Assembly (NCBI GenBank): GCA_026168455.1
Contig: CM047426.1
Coordinates: 58,687,812-58,751,811, forward strand
Source: Theocolax elegans
Lineage: Eukaryota > Arthropoda > Insecta > Hymenoptera > Cerocephalidae
DNA: 64,000 bases
Direction: 5' to 3'
The position numbers and the translations under genes are program-made. Below the pieces are notes generated by a model. That model was not told the origin of the DNA, made no database searches, and was given only the letters and a program-made list of their open reading frames with translations. Positions 22,291 through 33,008 of this stretch are shown in pieces (within the stretch, counting starts at the first letter, position 1; each line of letters begins with the position of its first letter).

Positions 22291-23356
22291 ATCGTCGGCT
22301 GAGTGGAAGAACAGTCTATCCGCTTGGAAAACGCCCTATCTCGGAACTTGCTTGGAAAACGCCTTATCTCACGATCCGCTTGGAAAACGCCCTATCTCGC
22401 GTCTCGGTTGAAGAACGCCCTATCTCAAATGAAATTTTTCGCTTTCAAATCAACTTAAAAATCCTAAGCTTAAAAATCTCATCCGTTCTCTCAACTTTTT
22501 TTTTAACCTCCCTATTACAAAATCTCACGTGAAAACTCATGCCAAAATCTCATCCGACTTTTCACCCGGACCGCTGCTTAAACTTCTCAAATAATAGGAA
22601 ATCAATTTATGTATATGGTGAGTCACTTAATAAGTGATAACACCCCCCAGATGAGTTCAAAAATCAAGGTTTCGAAGCGTTTTAAGCATATTTTCGATTT
22701 TTAGAAATATTTTCGATCGTTGAAAATTTCTCACGTGAGTTCTTACGTGAGTTCTCACGTGAGATCTCATGTGAGAAATTTCTAAAGATCGAAAATATGT
22801 CTGAAACGCTTTCAAACCTCGATTTTTGGACTTATCTGGGGGGTGTTATCACTTAGTAAGTGACTCACCATATTCATAAATTGATTTCCTATTATTTGAG
22901 AAGTTTAAGCAGCGGTCCGAGTGGAAAGTCGAATGAGATTTTGGCATGAGATCTCACGTGAAATCTCACGTGAGATTTTGTGTTAGGGCTTTATTAACTT
23001 AGAACATTTTTTAAATTGCACACAGGTCGGCTGATATAATAAGTACTTGATATACATCGCCGCTGATAGACAGATAAAGTCAGAGAAGTCTCTCTTTCTC
23101 TGAGGAGTCCCGATGCCGCCTAAACAATTTTTTTCCGAATTTTAAACACTTTACTAATTAATTTATTTTAATTAGAAAGACCGTATTTTTAAGTTGCGCA
23201 GTGATGCCACTACAAAATTTAAAAGCGAAAAATTTCATTTGAGATAGGGCGTTCTTCAACCGGGGCGCGAGATAGGGTGTTTTCCAAGCGGATCTCGAGA
23301 TAGGGCGTTTTCCAAGCTGGTTCCGAGATAGACTGGTCTTCCACTCAGCCGACGAT
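22291..23356. mobile_element. Nested foldback: outer arms with short tandem repeats, inner CACGTGAG element
   Basis: The outer arms (22291-~22456 and ~23215-23356) are mutual reverse complements starting ATCGTCGGCTGAGTGGAAGA. Each holds three or four tandem copies of GCTTGGAAAACGCCCTATCT. Inside, 22510-22988 is a second complete foldback with ends CCCTATTACAAAATCTCACG, arms through GGTGAGTCACTTA and CGAAAATAT, and a centre built of repeated TCACGTGAG palindromes. The rest of the interior is AT-rich. There are no genes, and an insertion of one element into another is likely. Confidence 0.8.
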
Positions 23357-23547
23357 ATACTGATAACCCCTATAAAATATTTAAAAAATTTTGTAATTTT
23401 ACCCCCCCCCCCCTCATGACTCTTCCTGCACCTATCATTACATGTGAGATAAATGTTGAGTGGTTGTCGTATTCAGCGTTAACCCTTCCACTCCATACAT
23501 ACGTTTAATTCTTGTAACTTTTGGGATACCGGACACCGGAGAACGGA

Positions 23548-23551
<4 letters not shown>

Positions 23552-23591
<40 letters not shown>
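23552..23591. repeat. (AT)n microsatellite
   Basis: About twenty uninterrupted AT dinucleotides. Confidence 0.9.
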
Positions 23592-23594
<3 letters not shown>

Positions 23595-23940
23595 AATCAA
23601 AAATAAAATTTTAATTTTTGTATTCACCTTTCTCACTCATTTTACACCTATGTAATAGAGTATGATGAAAAATGTGTAAAAACGTATATTTAAATGTGAT
23701 AAAAAAAAACGACGAATCATCAAATAAAACATATATTACATTAAAATATAATATTTAAGTTATTAAAAATTATTAGACTGACAGTACTGTTTCAGTCTAT
23801 GTTAGTATTACTGTGACCACCTTATTTTAACATTATTAATGTATGTTAACTATTATTTATTATTAATTACTTATAATATTACTTATAGGTATTTCCTAAT
23901 ACAATAATTTAATTTGGTACAAAAATATACAAAAATTGGA

Positions 23941-24380
23941 ACCGACGCGATGGTGGAGTGGCGGAGACGCACCTCGGCCGGTCACGGAAGTTAAGCAGTA
24001 TTGAGCACGGTACCCAAGTGGATGGGTGACGCTCTCGGTCGTTTGGCTTTCGTGGCGGGTTAGGTATTTTTTCACATTTTACAACGTGAGCGGGAGGTGT
24101 GAAACATTCGGTTTCGGTGTCAAGGCCTACGCAATGTGACTTTGACACCCAAAAAGAATGTTTCGAATACACCGGCCATCTCGGGTGAGGTTTTCCCCTG
24201 ATTCACAGGTTTCCCTCATCCACGGGCATAACCCTGGGCGAATGCGAGATTGTGGGGTTTTTAAGGGAGGGATAAAGCTTCTACACATAGGTGGTAGGTG
24301 GACACCGTTAAAGTCCCCAGGGGATAAACGGTAGGAAGTGCTAGGAAAAAGAGGGCACAAAAATCTAGAATAAAAAAAAT
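23941..24380 (+). mobile_element. 5S rRNA-derived retroposon (SINE3-like) with 19-bp target duplication
   Basis: The head contains GGTCACGGAAGTTAAGCAG and CAAGTGGATGGGTGAC, matching the internal promoter (boxes A and C) and central part of animal 5S rRNA in order and spacing. The first ~45 bases are only loosely 5S-like. A ~310-base non-5S body follows, then an A-rich tail (GAATAAAAAAAATA). The 19 bases ending at 23940 are repeated exactly at 24381-24399, which fits a target-site duplication from LINE-driven retroposition. The box C/terminator region is too altered for a working 5S gene. Confidence 0.75.
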
Positions 24381-24439
24381 AAAATATACAAAAATTGGAG
24401 TACTTGAAAAAGTGCTTATACACTTTTTTAATATTTTAT

Positions 24440-25330
24440 CCCGTACTTAGTTGGGTTGTCCCTGAATACCTCAGCAATTCCCGAATATCCAGGTAAATCC
24501 CGTAATTAGTGGAGTTATCCCGAAATACCTCAGAAATTTCCGAAATATGCAGGAAATCCCGTAATTGGTGGAATTATTCCGAAATAGCTCAGAAATTCCC
24601 GAAATATATTCAGGAAAACCTGTAATTAGTGGAGTTATCCCGAAATAACTCACGAATTCCCAAAATATCCAGGAAATCCCAAAATTATTGAAGTTATCCC
24701 GGCATATCTCAGAAATTCCAGAAATATCGAGGAATTCCCGTAAATAGTGAAGTTATCCCGCAATATTCAGGAAATCCCGTAATTAGTAAAGTTATCCCGA
24801 AATAACTCATCAGAAATTCCCGAAGTATCCACTAAATCCCAAAATTAGTAAATTTATCCCGGCATATCTCTGAAATTATCGAAATTTTTAGAAATTCCGA
24901 AATTAGTGCAATTATTCCGGCATACCTCAGAAATTCCCGAAATATCGAGGCAATCCGCCCTTAATTAGTGAAGTTATCCCGGCATATCTAGGAAATCCCA
25001 AAATTAGTAAAGTTATCCAGGCATACCTCAAAAATTGCTGAAATATTATGAAAATCTCGAAATTGGTGGAGTTATCCCGGAATACATCAAAAATTACCGA
25101 AATATACCACAGAAAATTCCGAATACCATAGAAAAATCTTGAAACAACAAGAAAATCCTGAAATTAGGGAATTTATCCCGAAATACCACAGAAAATCCCG
25201 AAACATCCAGGAAATCCCGAAATTGGTGGAGTTATCTCGGAGCACGTCAGAAATATCTCGAAACTTCCAGGAAATCCCGAAATTGGTGTAGTTATCCCGG
25301 AATACTTAAGAAAATCCCGAAACATCCAGG
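24440..25330. repeat. Minisatellite, ~61-base period
   Basis: Repeated phrase GGAAATCCCGTAATTAGTGG followed by AGTTATCCCGAAATAC and CTCAGAAATTCCCGAAATA. At least fourteen diverged copies occur, and copy starts at ~24500, 24561 and 24624 give the period. Confidence 0.8.
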
Positions 25331-25340
25331 AAAACCTATT

Positions 25341-25790
25341 GGAACCGACGCGATGTCTGGAGTGTGCGGAGACGCACCTCGGCGGTCACGGAAGTTAAGC
25401 AGTATTAAGCCGGTACCCAAGTGGATGGGTGCACGCTCTCGGTCGTTTGGCTTTCGTGGCGGGTTAGGTATTGTTCACATTTTACAACGTCGAGCGGGGA
25501 GGTGTGAACAATTCGTGTTTCCCGGTGTCAAGGCCTACGCAATGTGAACTTTGGACCACCCAAAAAAGAAATGTTTCGAATACACCGGCCCATCTCGGGT
25601 GAGGGAGTTTTCCCCTGATTCACAGGTTTCCCTCATCCACGGGCATAACCCTGGGCGAATGCGAGATTGTGGGGTTTTAAGGGAGGGATAAAGCTTCTCA
25701 CATAGTGGTAGGTGGACCCCGTAAAGTCCCCAGGGGATAAACGGTAGGAAGTGCTAGGAAAAAGAGGGCACAAAAATCTAGAATAAAAAA
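25341..25790 (+). mobile_element. Second copy of the 5S-derived retroposon
   Basis: It is collinear with 23941-24380 but differs by about twenty mostly single-base insertions or deletions (for example GGTGGAGTGGCGG versus GTCTGGAGTGTGCGG). It lacks the left target duplication because it sits at the junction of a tandem duplication. Confidence 0.75.
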
Positions 25791-25849
25791 ATAAAATATA
25801 CAAAAATTGGAGTACTTGAAAAAGTGCTTATACACTTTTTTAATATTTT

Positions 25850-26915
25850 ATCCCGTACTTAGTTGGGTTGTCCCTGAATACCTCAGCAATTCCCGAATAT
25901 CCAGGTAAATCCCGTAATTAGTGGAGTTATCCCGAAATACCTCAGAAATTTCCGAAATATGCAGGAAATCCCGTAATTGGTGGAATTATTCCGAAATAGC
26001 TCAGAAATTCCCGAAATATATTCAGGAAAACCTGTAATTAGTGGAGTTATCCCGAAATAACTCACGAATTCCCAAAATATCCAGGAAATCCCAAAATTAT
26101 TGAAGTTATCCCGGCATATCTCAGAAATTCCAGAAATATCGAGGAATTCCCGTAAATAGTGAAGTTATCCCGCAATATTCAGGAAATCCCGTAATTAGTA
26201 AAGTTATCCCGAAATAACTCATCAGAAATTCCCGAAGTATCCACTAAATCCCAAAATTAGTAAATTTATCCCGGCATATCTCTGAAATTATCGAAATTTT
26301 TAGAAATTCCGAAATTAGTGCAATTATTCCGGCATACCTCAGAAATTCCCGAAATATCGAGGCAATCCGCCCTTAATTAGTGAAGTTATCCCGGCATATC
26401 TAGGAAATCCCAAAATTAGTAAAGTTATCCAGGCATACCTCAAAAATTGCTGAAATATTATGAAAATCTCGAAATTGGTGGAGTTATCCCGGAATACATC
26501 AAAAATTACCGAAATATACCACAGAAAATTCCGAAATACCATAGAAAATCTTGAAACAACAAGAAAATCCTGAAATTAGGGAATTTATCCCGAAATACCA
26601 CAGAAAATCCCGAAACATCCAGGAAATCCCGAAATTGGTGGAGTTATCTCGGAGCACGTCAGAAAATATCTCGAAACTTCCAGGAAATCCCGAAATTGGT
26701 GTAGTTATCCCGGAATACTTAAGAAAATCCCGAAACATCCAGGAAAACCCTAAATTAGTGAAGTTTAGCCGGCACATCTAAGAAATTACTGAATTATTTA
26801 GAAAATCCCGTAATTGGTGGAGTTATCCCGGAATACCTCAAAAATTCCCGAAATATCCAGCAATTCCCGTAATAAGTGAAGTTATCCCGAAATAATTCAG
26901 AAATTCCCGAAATAT
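25850..26915. repeat. Minisatellite, second array
   Basis: For its first ~900 bases it is essentially identical to 24440-25330. It then continues with further ~61-base units to a GTTAACCCTTCCACTCCA motif that also precedes the first unit at ~23480. Confidence 0.8.
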
Positions 26916-27019
26916 CAGTGTTAACCCTTCCACTCCACACATACTCTTAATTCTTACAACAGGAGACCGGACACTGCCGCCGGACACCGGATACCACCGC
27001 CGGACACCGGAGAACGGAT

Positions 27020-27976
27020 GTATTTTAATATAATATAGATATGCTAGGTAATCTCTTAAAGTAACAAGCGTTTTGGAGAAATATCGCACGTTAATATTGG
27101 AGAACTGTCTCTTTGGAGAAGTGTCTTTAGGTATAATATCTTTAGGCAAAATGTCGTTTGGTGAAGTGTCTGTAGGTAAAGTGTCGTGAACGCATAATAC
27201 TATGTTTAAACATTATTCGCAATTTTATAATTTTATCTTACCTTTTCGCTTATGAAATCTTAATTAAACAATGTTATATTATTATATTGTGAATACGTAT
27301 AGTAAAATTTCAGATTACTATTCATCAATTAATTTATAAAATTACAAAATATATTATACAATATTAAATTTACAGTAAATAAAGAAATAAAACATTTTAT
27401 AGACTAAAATATGATTAACAAAATAGGTAATAATACTTTAATAGGGCAGTAACTGGGTACGCATTACTGCAGCAGGTGCGTCAGCTTCCTAGACTTTCCT
27501 GGTACGAGTGTGCTTTCCTCTACTTCCTGCACTGAATTCCCTCGTGTTACTAAATATAATATTAACAATTATTGTGCCTTGACACTACATTCTAATTTTA
27601 AATGTGAGTGTTATAAACTGATAATTTATGATCGATAAAAAATAAAAGTGAAAAGTTATGGTAAATGGTTATGGTAAAAGTTTAATATGATGAGTCTTAT
27701 CTCCAGAAAAAAGTAATTTGTAAAGATCACCGTGAATGCTTTTTAGAAGTCATTAGTTATCTTACAACGACTTAAAGTGAGCAAAATTTACCACTTTGAA
27801 ATTTAATTTTAAAAGTTCTTGATCTGCAAATGTTTAAGCAGTACAATTTATTATATTTTACTTTTTACGCCATAATTTTTTCTAGAGTGAAATGGTGTCC
27901 ATTTTTTTACAGTGCTTCCAAGATATTTTAATTTAATTAATGTTACTTACCTTGCATTAATTAATTGTAGTACTTA
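27020..27976. other. AT-rich spacer with a short 18-19-base repeat at ~27070-27185
   Basis: Five or six imperfect units of the type TTTGGAGAAGTGTCTTTAGG are followed by AT-rich DNA with no recognised gene. GCCGGACACCGGA is repeated just upstream at ~26975-27015. Confidence 0.55.
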
Positions 27977-28353
27977 CCCGCGTAAAAATCGAAAGTTTAG
28001 GCCATATATTGCCAATACATTGGAAAATTATATAATCAATGCATCGGGAAAACATTGGATAGACAACTATCCAATATATGGGCGGAAATACGGCAAACCT
28101 ACATTATCCAACGTTTCACCCATATATTGCCATGTTTCTTAAAATATATGTTTTGAGTACAATTCCCAAGATATTGGTAACACATTGCCCATGTTTACAA
28201 AAATATAATGTGTAAAACATAGGCAATACATTGGTTGCGTTTTAAAAAGTTCCCAATATATTGATAACACAGTGCCCATGTTTTCAAGAATATAATGTTT
28301 ATAACATACGCAATACATTGCCCATTTTTTCAACAATTTATAATTGTAAATTA
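27977..28353. repeat. Dispersed repeat, left copy (inverted partner at 55569-55946)
   Basis: Reads from CCCGCGTAAAAATCGAAAG to CAATTTATAATTGTAAATTA. It is built of related words such as ATGGGCAATGTGTTACCAAT. The reverse complement of nearly the whole segment occurs 27 kb away. The open frame inside it is a by-product of the repeat, because it is present in both copies without coding character. Confidence 0.8.
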
Positions 28354-28407
28354 TTAAATATTATTGATGTGTTGTGAAATTGTAGAAAGAGAGATACAGA
28401 GAGAAAG

Positions 28408-28412
28408 AGAGC

Positions 28413-28480
<68 letters not shown>
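28408..28480. repeat. (GA)n microsatellite
   Basis: About thirty-five GA dinucleotides in a row, flanked by degenerate GAGA. Confidence 0.9.
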
Positions 28481-28482
<2 letters not shown>

Positions 28483-28831
28483 GAAATATATTAATTAACA
28501 CATTTCTACATAATTTAGAACTTTGATCTTTTTTATTTTTAACACATATATTTTATTAATATTTTAGTAATATAATTTAAAAACTATTCATTTGTTTATT
28601 TTCCAAGTTATTAACTAAAACACATAAACATATATAACTAATAAACGTATCTTTCCTTATATTTTAGGGTTTCTTATAGTCGCGCACATCATGTTTACGC
28701 ATGCGGTGAATTCAGCAGGTTTTAATTTGAACGAGCATTTTTTGTTAACGTAATCTGAAATTAAAATTTTAATGATTAACGTAAATGTACTATTTTAAAT
28801 ACAATTGCAAATAATAAAATTTATAAATGTT

Positions 28832-29086
28832 TCAATTACATTCCACAGCGTCCATTATATCCTCAGGAATCGGTGAACTATTTTTGGACTTTCCACGGGC
28901 ACACATATTAATCAGATTACTTGAACCCACTAACAATTTTAAAAGTCTCCGTGTCATTTCTTTTAGAGAATAATAATACCTTTGCAGGTGTGTAAGATCA
29001 GCCTGGTCCAACCACACATTGTAAATGTTGCATAATTGCGACCGTCCATTTCCGCCTTTGCGACACATAGTCAGTGGATTTTCCTC
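28832..29086 (-). pseudogene. BEN-domain gene, C-terminal exon
   Basis: The minus strand shows TTCTACAG (acceptor) then an open frame EENPLTMCRKGG... to a stop. It holds the C-terminal half of a BEN domain: SLKEMTRRLLKLLVGSSNLI, then MCARGKSKN..IPEDIMDAVE, which matches the family's pattern of a conserved Leu-rich helix, a basic loop and a closing helix. BEN domains bind DNA or chromatin proteins. This exon alone is intact. It is called part of a pseudogene only because the probable upstream exons (33009-33944 and 34380-34490) are damaged. If those belong to another gene, this exon could be functional. Confidence 0.6.
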
Positions 29087-29324
29087 CTGTAGAACGAAAA
29101 ATTATGTATATATAATTTATTAAATTAATTAATATTTTTATCGGTCTTACAGTCAATTATATGGGCAATCAGATTGCCCCTACTTATAATCACCCCCGAA
29201 GAATCTATAAAAATAATAAATATAAAATATAAAAAATAAAAACACTAACTAAACATAAAAACAAATTATTAATAAAGCAATCTGACTGCCCCCCTGCACC
29301 AAAAATCTACTAACTCCAAATATG

Positions 29325-29368
29325 ATGTCCGACGTTTCGAGCTCGCTGCTGCTCCTCATCAGGGACTG
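29325..29368 (-). ncRNA. Hammerhead-ribozyme-like motif in the PLE pseudo-LTR
   Basis: The minus strand reads CAGTCCCTGATGAGGAGC..GAGCTCGAAACGTCGGAC. Seen are the core CTGATGA, the GAAA box, a GTC cleavage triplet, a stem I from GTCC/GGAC, and a stem II from GAGC/GCTC with one bulged G. Stem III is only a base or two, as in the minimal type I hammerheads known from Penelope-like elements and retrozymes. Activity is inferred from the motif, not shown. Confidence 0.65.
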
Positions 29369-29462
29369 AAATGAAAATCTATTCCACACGATATTTAAAC
29401 CCTCAAAAAAGCCTCCCCACTCCACGGACCCACCCTAAATAAATTCACACCAATAAACTAAG

Positions 29463-30704
29463 CTAAGTTAAGATAGGATGATAAATCTTATTTAATTTAC
29501 TTGACTCTAACATTAAATTAACATTCTTATCATTCTTAAATATATGAATATTCTCAAGACTTTCTCTTTTAAATTTATTCATAATATTTTGTTCTAAAAT
29601 TTCTACATTTTTAAAATCAAATGAATGAACAAAATCTAAACAATGCTCTTTCAAACCTGATGTGACAGATACACTCCTCAAACTATATTTATGTTCATAA
29701 ATTCTCTTTTTCAAATATCTACTAGTTTGACCAATGTAACATTTATCACAATTTATTTTATAAACAACTCCAGATTTATCATCCTTTCTATCTATATCCT
29801 TACAATTATTAAACAAAAAACTTAAATTATTAATATTTCTAAAGAAAACTTGAATATCTAGTTTTTTAAATTCTTTTCTTATTCTTTCAGATAAACCTCT
29901 AACATACGGTATAACAACAAATGCATCAATTTTAATATCTACTCTTACTTTTAATTTACTATTATAAATTTGATTCACTCTCTCTTCAATCACTCTATTA
30001 ATCAAATTTATCGGATAATTATTATTAACAAAAGTTTTTTTAACTAAATCCAAATTTACTTTTCTAAAATCACCGTGTGACAGTCCAACGGCACGGTCAA
30101 TAACACCTTTCAACGCACCAATCTTGTCACTGAACTGGTGATGAGAATGGAAATTTAAAAATCTACCCGACCAAGTAGGCTTTCTATACCAATTTAATTT
30201 AACTTTATTTTTATCATCTCTAATAACTTTAATATCTAAAAATTTTAATTCTTTATCAATCTCAACCTCTACTGTAAATTTAATTCTATCATGAATTGAA
30301 TTAAAAACATCAACCATTTCCTCAACAAAACATTCAGGTACTATCGTAAAGATGTCATCAACAAATCTACTAAAAATCATTGGCTTAAAACTCAATTTCG
30401 ACAAAGCAATACCCTCTAACTTTTCCATCACTAAATTAGCTATTACAGGTGACAACGGTGATCCCATTGGGCATCCATATCCCTGTTCATAAAAATCTTT
30501 ATCAAAAGAAAAAAATGTATTATTAAATACTAAATTCAGTGCTTTGGTAAATTCATTAATATCTAAAATAGTATATAAACTAATATCTGACCATTTTTCT
30601 ATTATTATATCATTCACAAAATCTAAAGGAACGTTTGTAAACAAAGATACAACATCCAATGAGATCATTTTACAATTATTCGGAATAATCATATCTTTCA
30701 TCAT
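29463..30704 (-). pseudogene. PLE reverse transcriptase palm-to-C-terminus plus GIY-YIG nuclease
   Basis: A 413-residue open frame. It has DVVSLFTNVP (residues 17-26, first catalytic Asp), GCPMGSPLSP (77-86), FVDD (114-117, the catalytic pair), and KLNWYRKPTWSG. Near the C-terminus is a GIY-YIG domain: GVVY at 312-315, YIGQT at 323-327, then Arg and Glu-His at 337-338. The paired Cys after GVVY (CDKC) is the zinc-finger-like feature common in Penelope nucleases. The true start lies upstream, in the other frame (30701-31426). The apparent ATG only marks where this frame opens after the frameshift. Confidence 0.88.
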
Positions 30705-31426
30705 ATTATAAAAACTCCAACTATCTTTAATATAAGAATTTGTTTTCCAACTACATTAACTAAAATATCAGACAAAAATCTAGCAAGCTTATAAGTAGGA
30801 AAATTAATAGATGATATAATTATTCTATATGTCAGCTTTTCTTTGTGAATCTTAGGAAGCCCATAACATTTTGCTACTGTACCATTTTCACATTTTAAAT
30901 ATTTAAAAGTTTTATCATCAATATAATCTTTCTTTCTCCAACAAGAAAGTAACTCCTTTAATTTATCTTGCAATTTATTGATATGTGGATTCCTAATTTT
31001 CTTATATGTAGTGTCATCATTCAAAAGGAGCTTAATCCGATCTATAACATCCCTTTTATACGAAGTCACTGTTATATTACCTTTATCCGCTTTCTGAAAA
31101 ATTATCTCTGGATTTTCTTTCAAGAAATCCTTAGTTATTTTTAATTCACGAAATAAATTACTATTTAAAAAATTATCATATTTACTTTCTTTTTTAAAAT
31201 TACCTACCACTTTGACCAAAGATCCTCTACATTTAGTTTTGAAATTTTCTTCAAAACCTATTATTCTACTTTCAACATCAGCAACTATTTCTTTAATGGG
31301 AAGATCCCTCCTCAAATATGGTAGACCAAACCTAGAACCCCTTGACATGATATTCACTACTTCCCTAGGCATAACAGTATCGGTAAGATTCCTGAACCAA
31401 TTATCATTAATCTCAAAATTATTCAA
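30701..31426 (-). pseudogene. PLE reverse transcriptase N-terminal part, frameshifted
   Basis: 241 residues belonging to the start of the PLE polyprotein. They include RGLRFGLPYL-like sequence, the PEIIFQKADKGNITV segment and the GLPKIHKEKLTYRIIISS motif, which is the fingers region of Penelope RTs (KIHK..RPIIS). At ~30748 an A-run appears one base short: the frame ends in meaningless residues, while the next frame continues the family sequence into the downstream ORF. A single-base sequencing or real deletion in a homopolymer would explain it. Confidence 0.82.
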
Positions 31427-31851
31427 TTGATTGAAATTATTTTTTATATTTTATATTTTTTATTTTTATTTTTATAGATTCTTCGGGGGTGATTATAAGT
31501 AGGGGCAATCTGATTGCCCATATAATTGACTGTAAGACCGATAAAAATATTAATTAATTTAGTTATACTACAGTCGACATAAGTAATATTTTATTATATA
31601 ATTTATTTGCCTATCTATTTCCTGCTCTTTCTCTCATATCTCTTCCTCTGTTTAGAACATAGCTTAAAATTTAATTGCAACAAAAATTAAAAATTTATAT
31701 ATATTTTTTTTTAATTAAGTTTTAAAGATACTTTGTAATATTAATCTAAAGAAGATCATTTTGCGCGACTTACCCTTTTTTTAATTTCGATTGAATATAT
31801 CAAAGGGCAAAACAAAAAGAGAGAAAAGAGAGATGTACATATATGTGTAAA

Positions 31852-32245
31852 TTAATATGGTCATGTTAACTAAGTTCAAGTTCGTTGATTTGCTACAAAT
31901 TTAATGCAGAAATAACGCTTCAAGTATTAAATGTTTCTAGTAATATTCCCCTTTTTATTTTTCACAATCTACATACACTGTGATTACTTGATTACAAACT
32001 GTAAACAATTATTAATTATTAAATTACTTGTTACGTTTGTTTTTCAATAATGTTTCAAGTTATGTATATAATCATTAATGAGATTAATTAAATTAATTTG
32101 AAATCGAATAATCACAGTGTATGTAGATTGTAAAAAATAAAAAGGGGAATATTACTAGAAAAATTTAATACTTGAAGCGTTATTTCTGCATTAAATTTGT
32201 AGCAAATCAACGAGCCTAAACTTACAAGGAGACCATCATATGTTT
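31852..32245. mobile_element. Inverted-repeat element, ~390 bp
   Basis: AGTTCAAGTTCGTTGATTTG to CTACATACACTGTGATTA (31868-31995) is mirrored in 32108-32225 with few changes. The loop is ~110 bases of AT-rich DNA. Confidence 0.75.
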
Positions 32246-32730
32246 GGTTGATAGATCTTATTAAAATTCTAGTATGTTTCCTTGTACAAAAATATAAAGA
32301 AGAAAAAAAAATCTCATGTTGATTAATTTGCCTCAAAGTTATGGAAAAAATAAAAAATTGAAGAAATTTTAACCAAAAAGTAGTAACAATGTATTGATTT
32401 TTTATTTAAAAGTTCTTAATTTCTTATTCTTTCCATGACTTTGAGGAAAATCAACCTATTTGAACTCCTTTTTTCTAATCGTATCTACTTGATCTTAGCT
32501 TTCGTCCGAAATTAGGTTTGAGTATCTATAGCTGTATTTGTTTTCGATTTATAAACGTTTAAAGTGGATGTGATTTGTTTTACAAAATTTGCTTCATTTG
32601 TCCATAACTTTGGTAAATTTGAGTGTTAAAGTCTAAAAATCTGGCATTCTTTATATTTTAGTAAGAAAAAATATAACCTAGAATTTCAAGAAGATCCGTT
32701 AACCAAACATATGATGGTCTACTTGTTAGT
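32224..32730. mobile_element. Inverted-repeat element, ~500 bp (GATCCGTT-related)
   Basis: ACAAGGAGACCATCATATGT at the left end is mirrored by ACATATGATGGTCTACTTGT at the right. The interior word TCTACTTGATCTTAGCTTTC recurs inverted in the 61-63 kb foldback, tying the two together. Its left arm overlaps the right end of the preceding inverted repeat. Confidence 0.65.
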
Positions 32731-32766
32731 TTATATGAAATTGTATCAATTTATAGACATATGTAC

Positions 32767-32767
<1 letters not shown>

Positions 32768-32796
<29 letters not shown>
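32768..32796. repeat. (GT)n microsatellite
   Basis: Fourteen GT dinucleotides. The flanks (32820-32960) contain an inverted TATA/CGTACG-rich repeat. Confidence 0.85.
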
Positions 32797-32799
<3 letters not shown>

Positions 32800-33008
32800 A
32801 TAAAAGAATCTTAATTTCATGTTAAAAAATAAATATATAACTCTTATATACCTATACACGCACATATACGCGTACGTAAAATATACATATATACAATCTA
32901 CGGACGTGTGTATTTGCGTGTATAGGTATATAAAAATTATATATTTATTTCTTTAAGATGAAATTAAGGTTTTTTCATTGGTTTTTATTAAAAAAATATT
33001 CTAATTAC

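Larger units (their letters stand above)
23936..26755. repeat. Large tandem duplication, 1,403-bp period
   Basis: TTGGAACCGACGCGATG starts at 23936 and 25339, and everything between (5S retroposon plus minisatellite) is present twice. The junction falls at the short shared word ATTGGA. Confidence 0.85.
29127..31563 (-). mobile_element. Penelope-like element (PLE), endonuclease-containing
   Basis: The minus strand encodes RT and GIY-YIG endonuclease. The 3' flank (29127-29330) is a pseudo-LTR, and its ~85-base end is present inverted at the 5' flank (31475-31563). Such mixed-orientation repeats are characteristic of PLEs. The element lies between exons of the BEN-domain gene. The coding region is split by one frameshift. 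Confidence 0.85.

Noticed and set aside
23941..24060. Functional 5S rRNA gene
   Set aside because: The first third and the 3' end are too diverged, there is no immediate T-run terminator, and it has a retroposon tail and target duplication.
28139..28336. 65-residue ORF shared with 55586-55783 as a conserved gene
   Set aside because: Both are the same dispersed repeat; the frame has repeat-derived composition and no domain.
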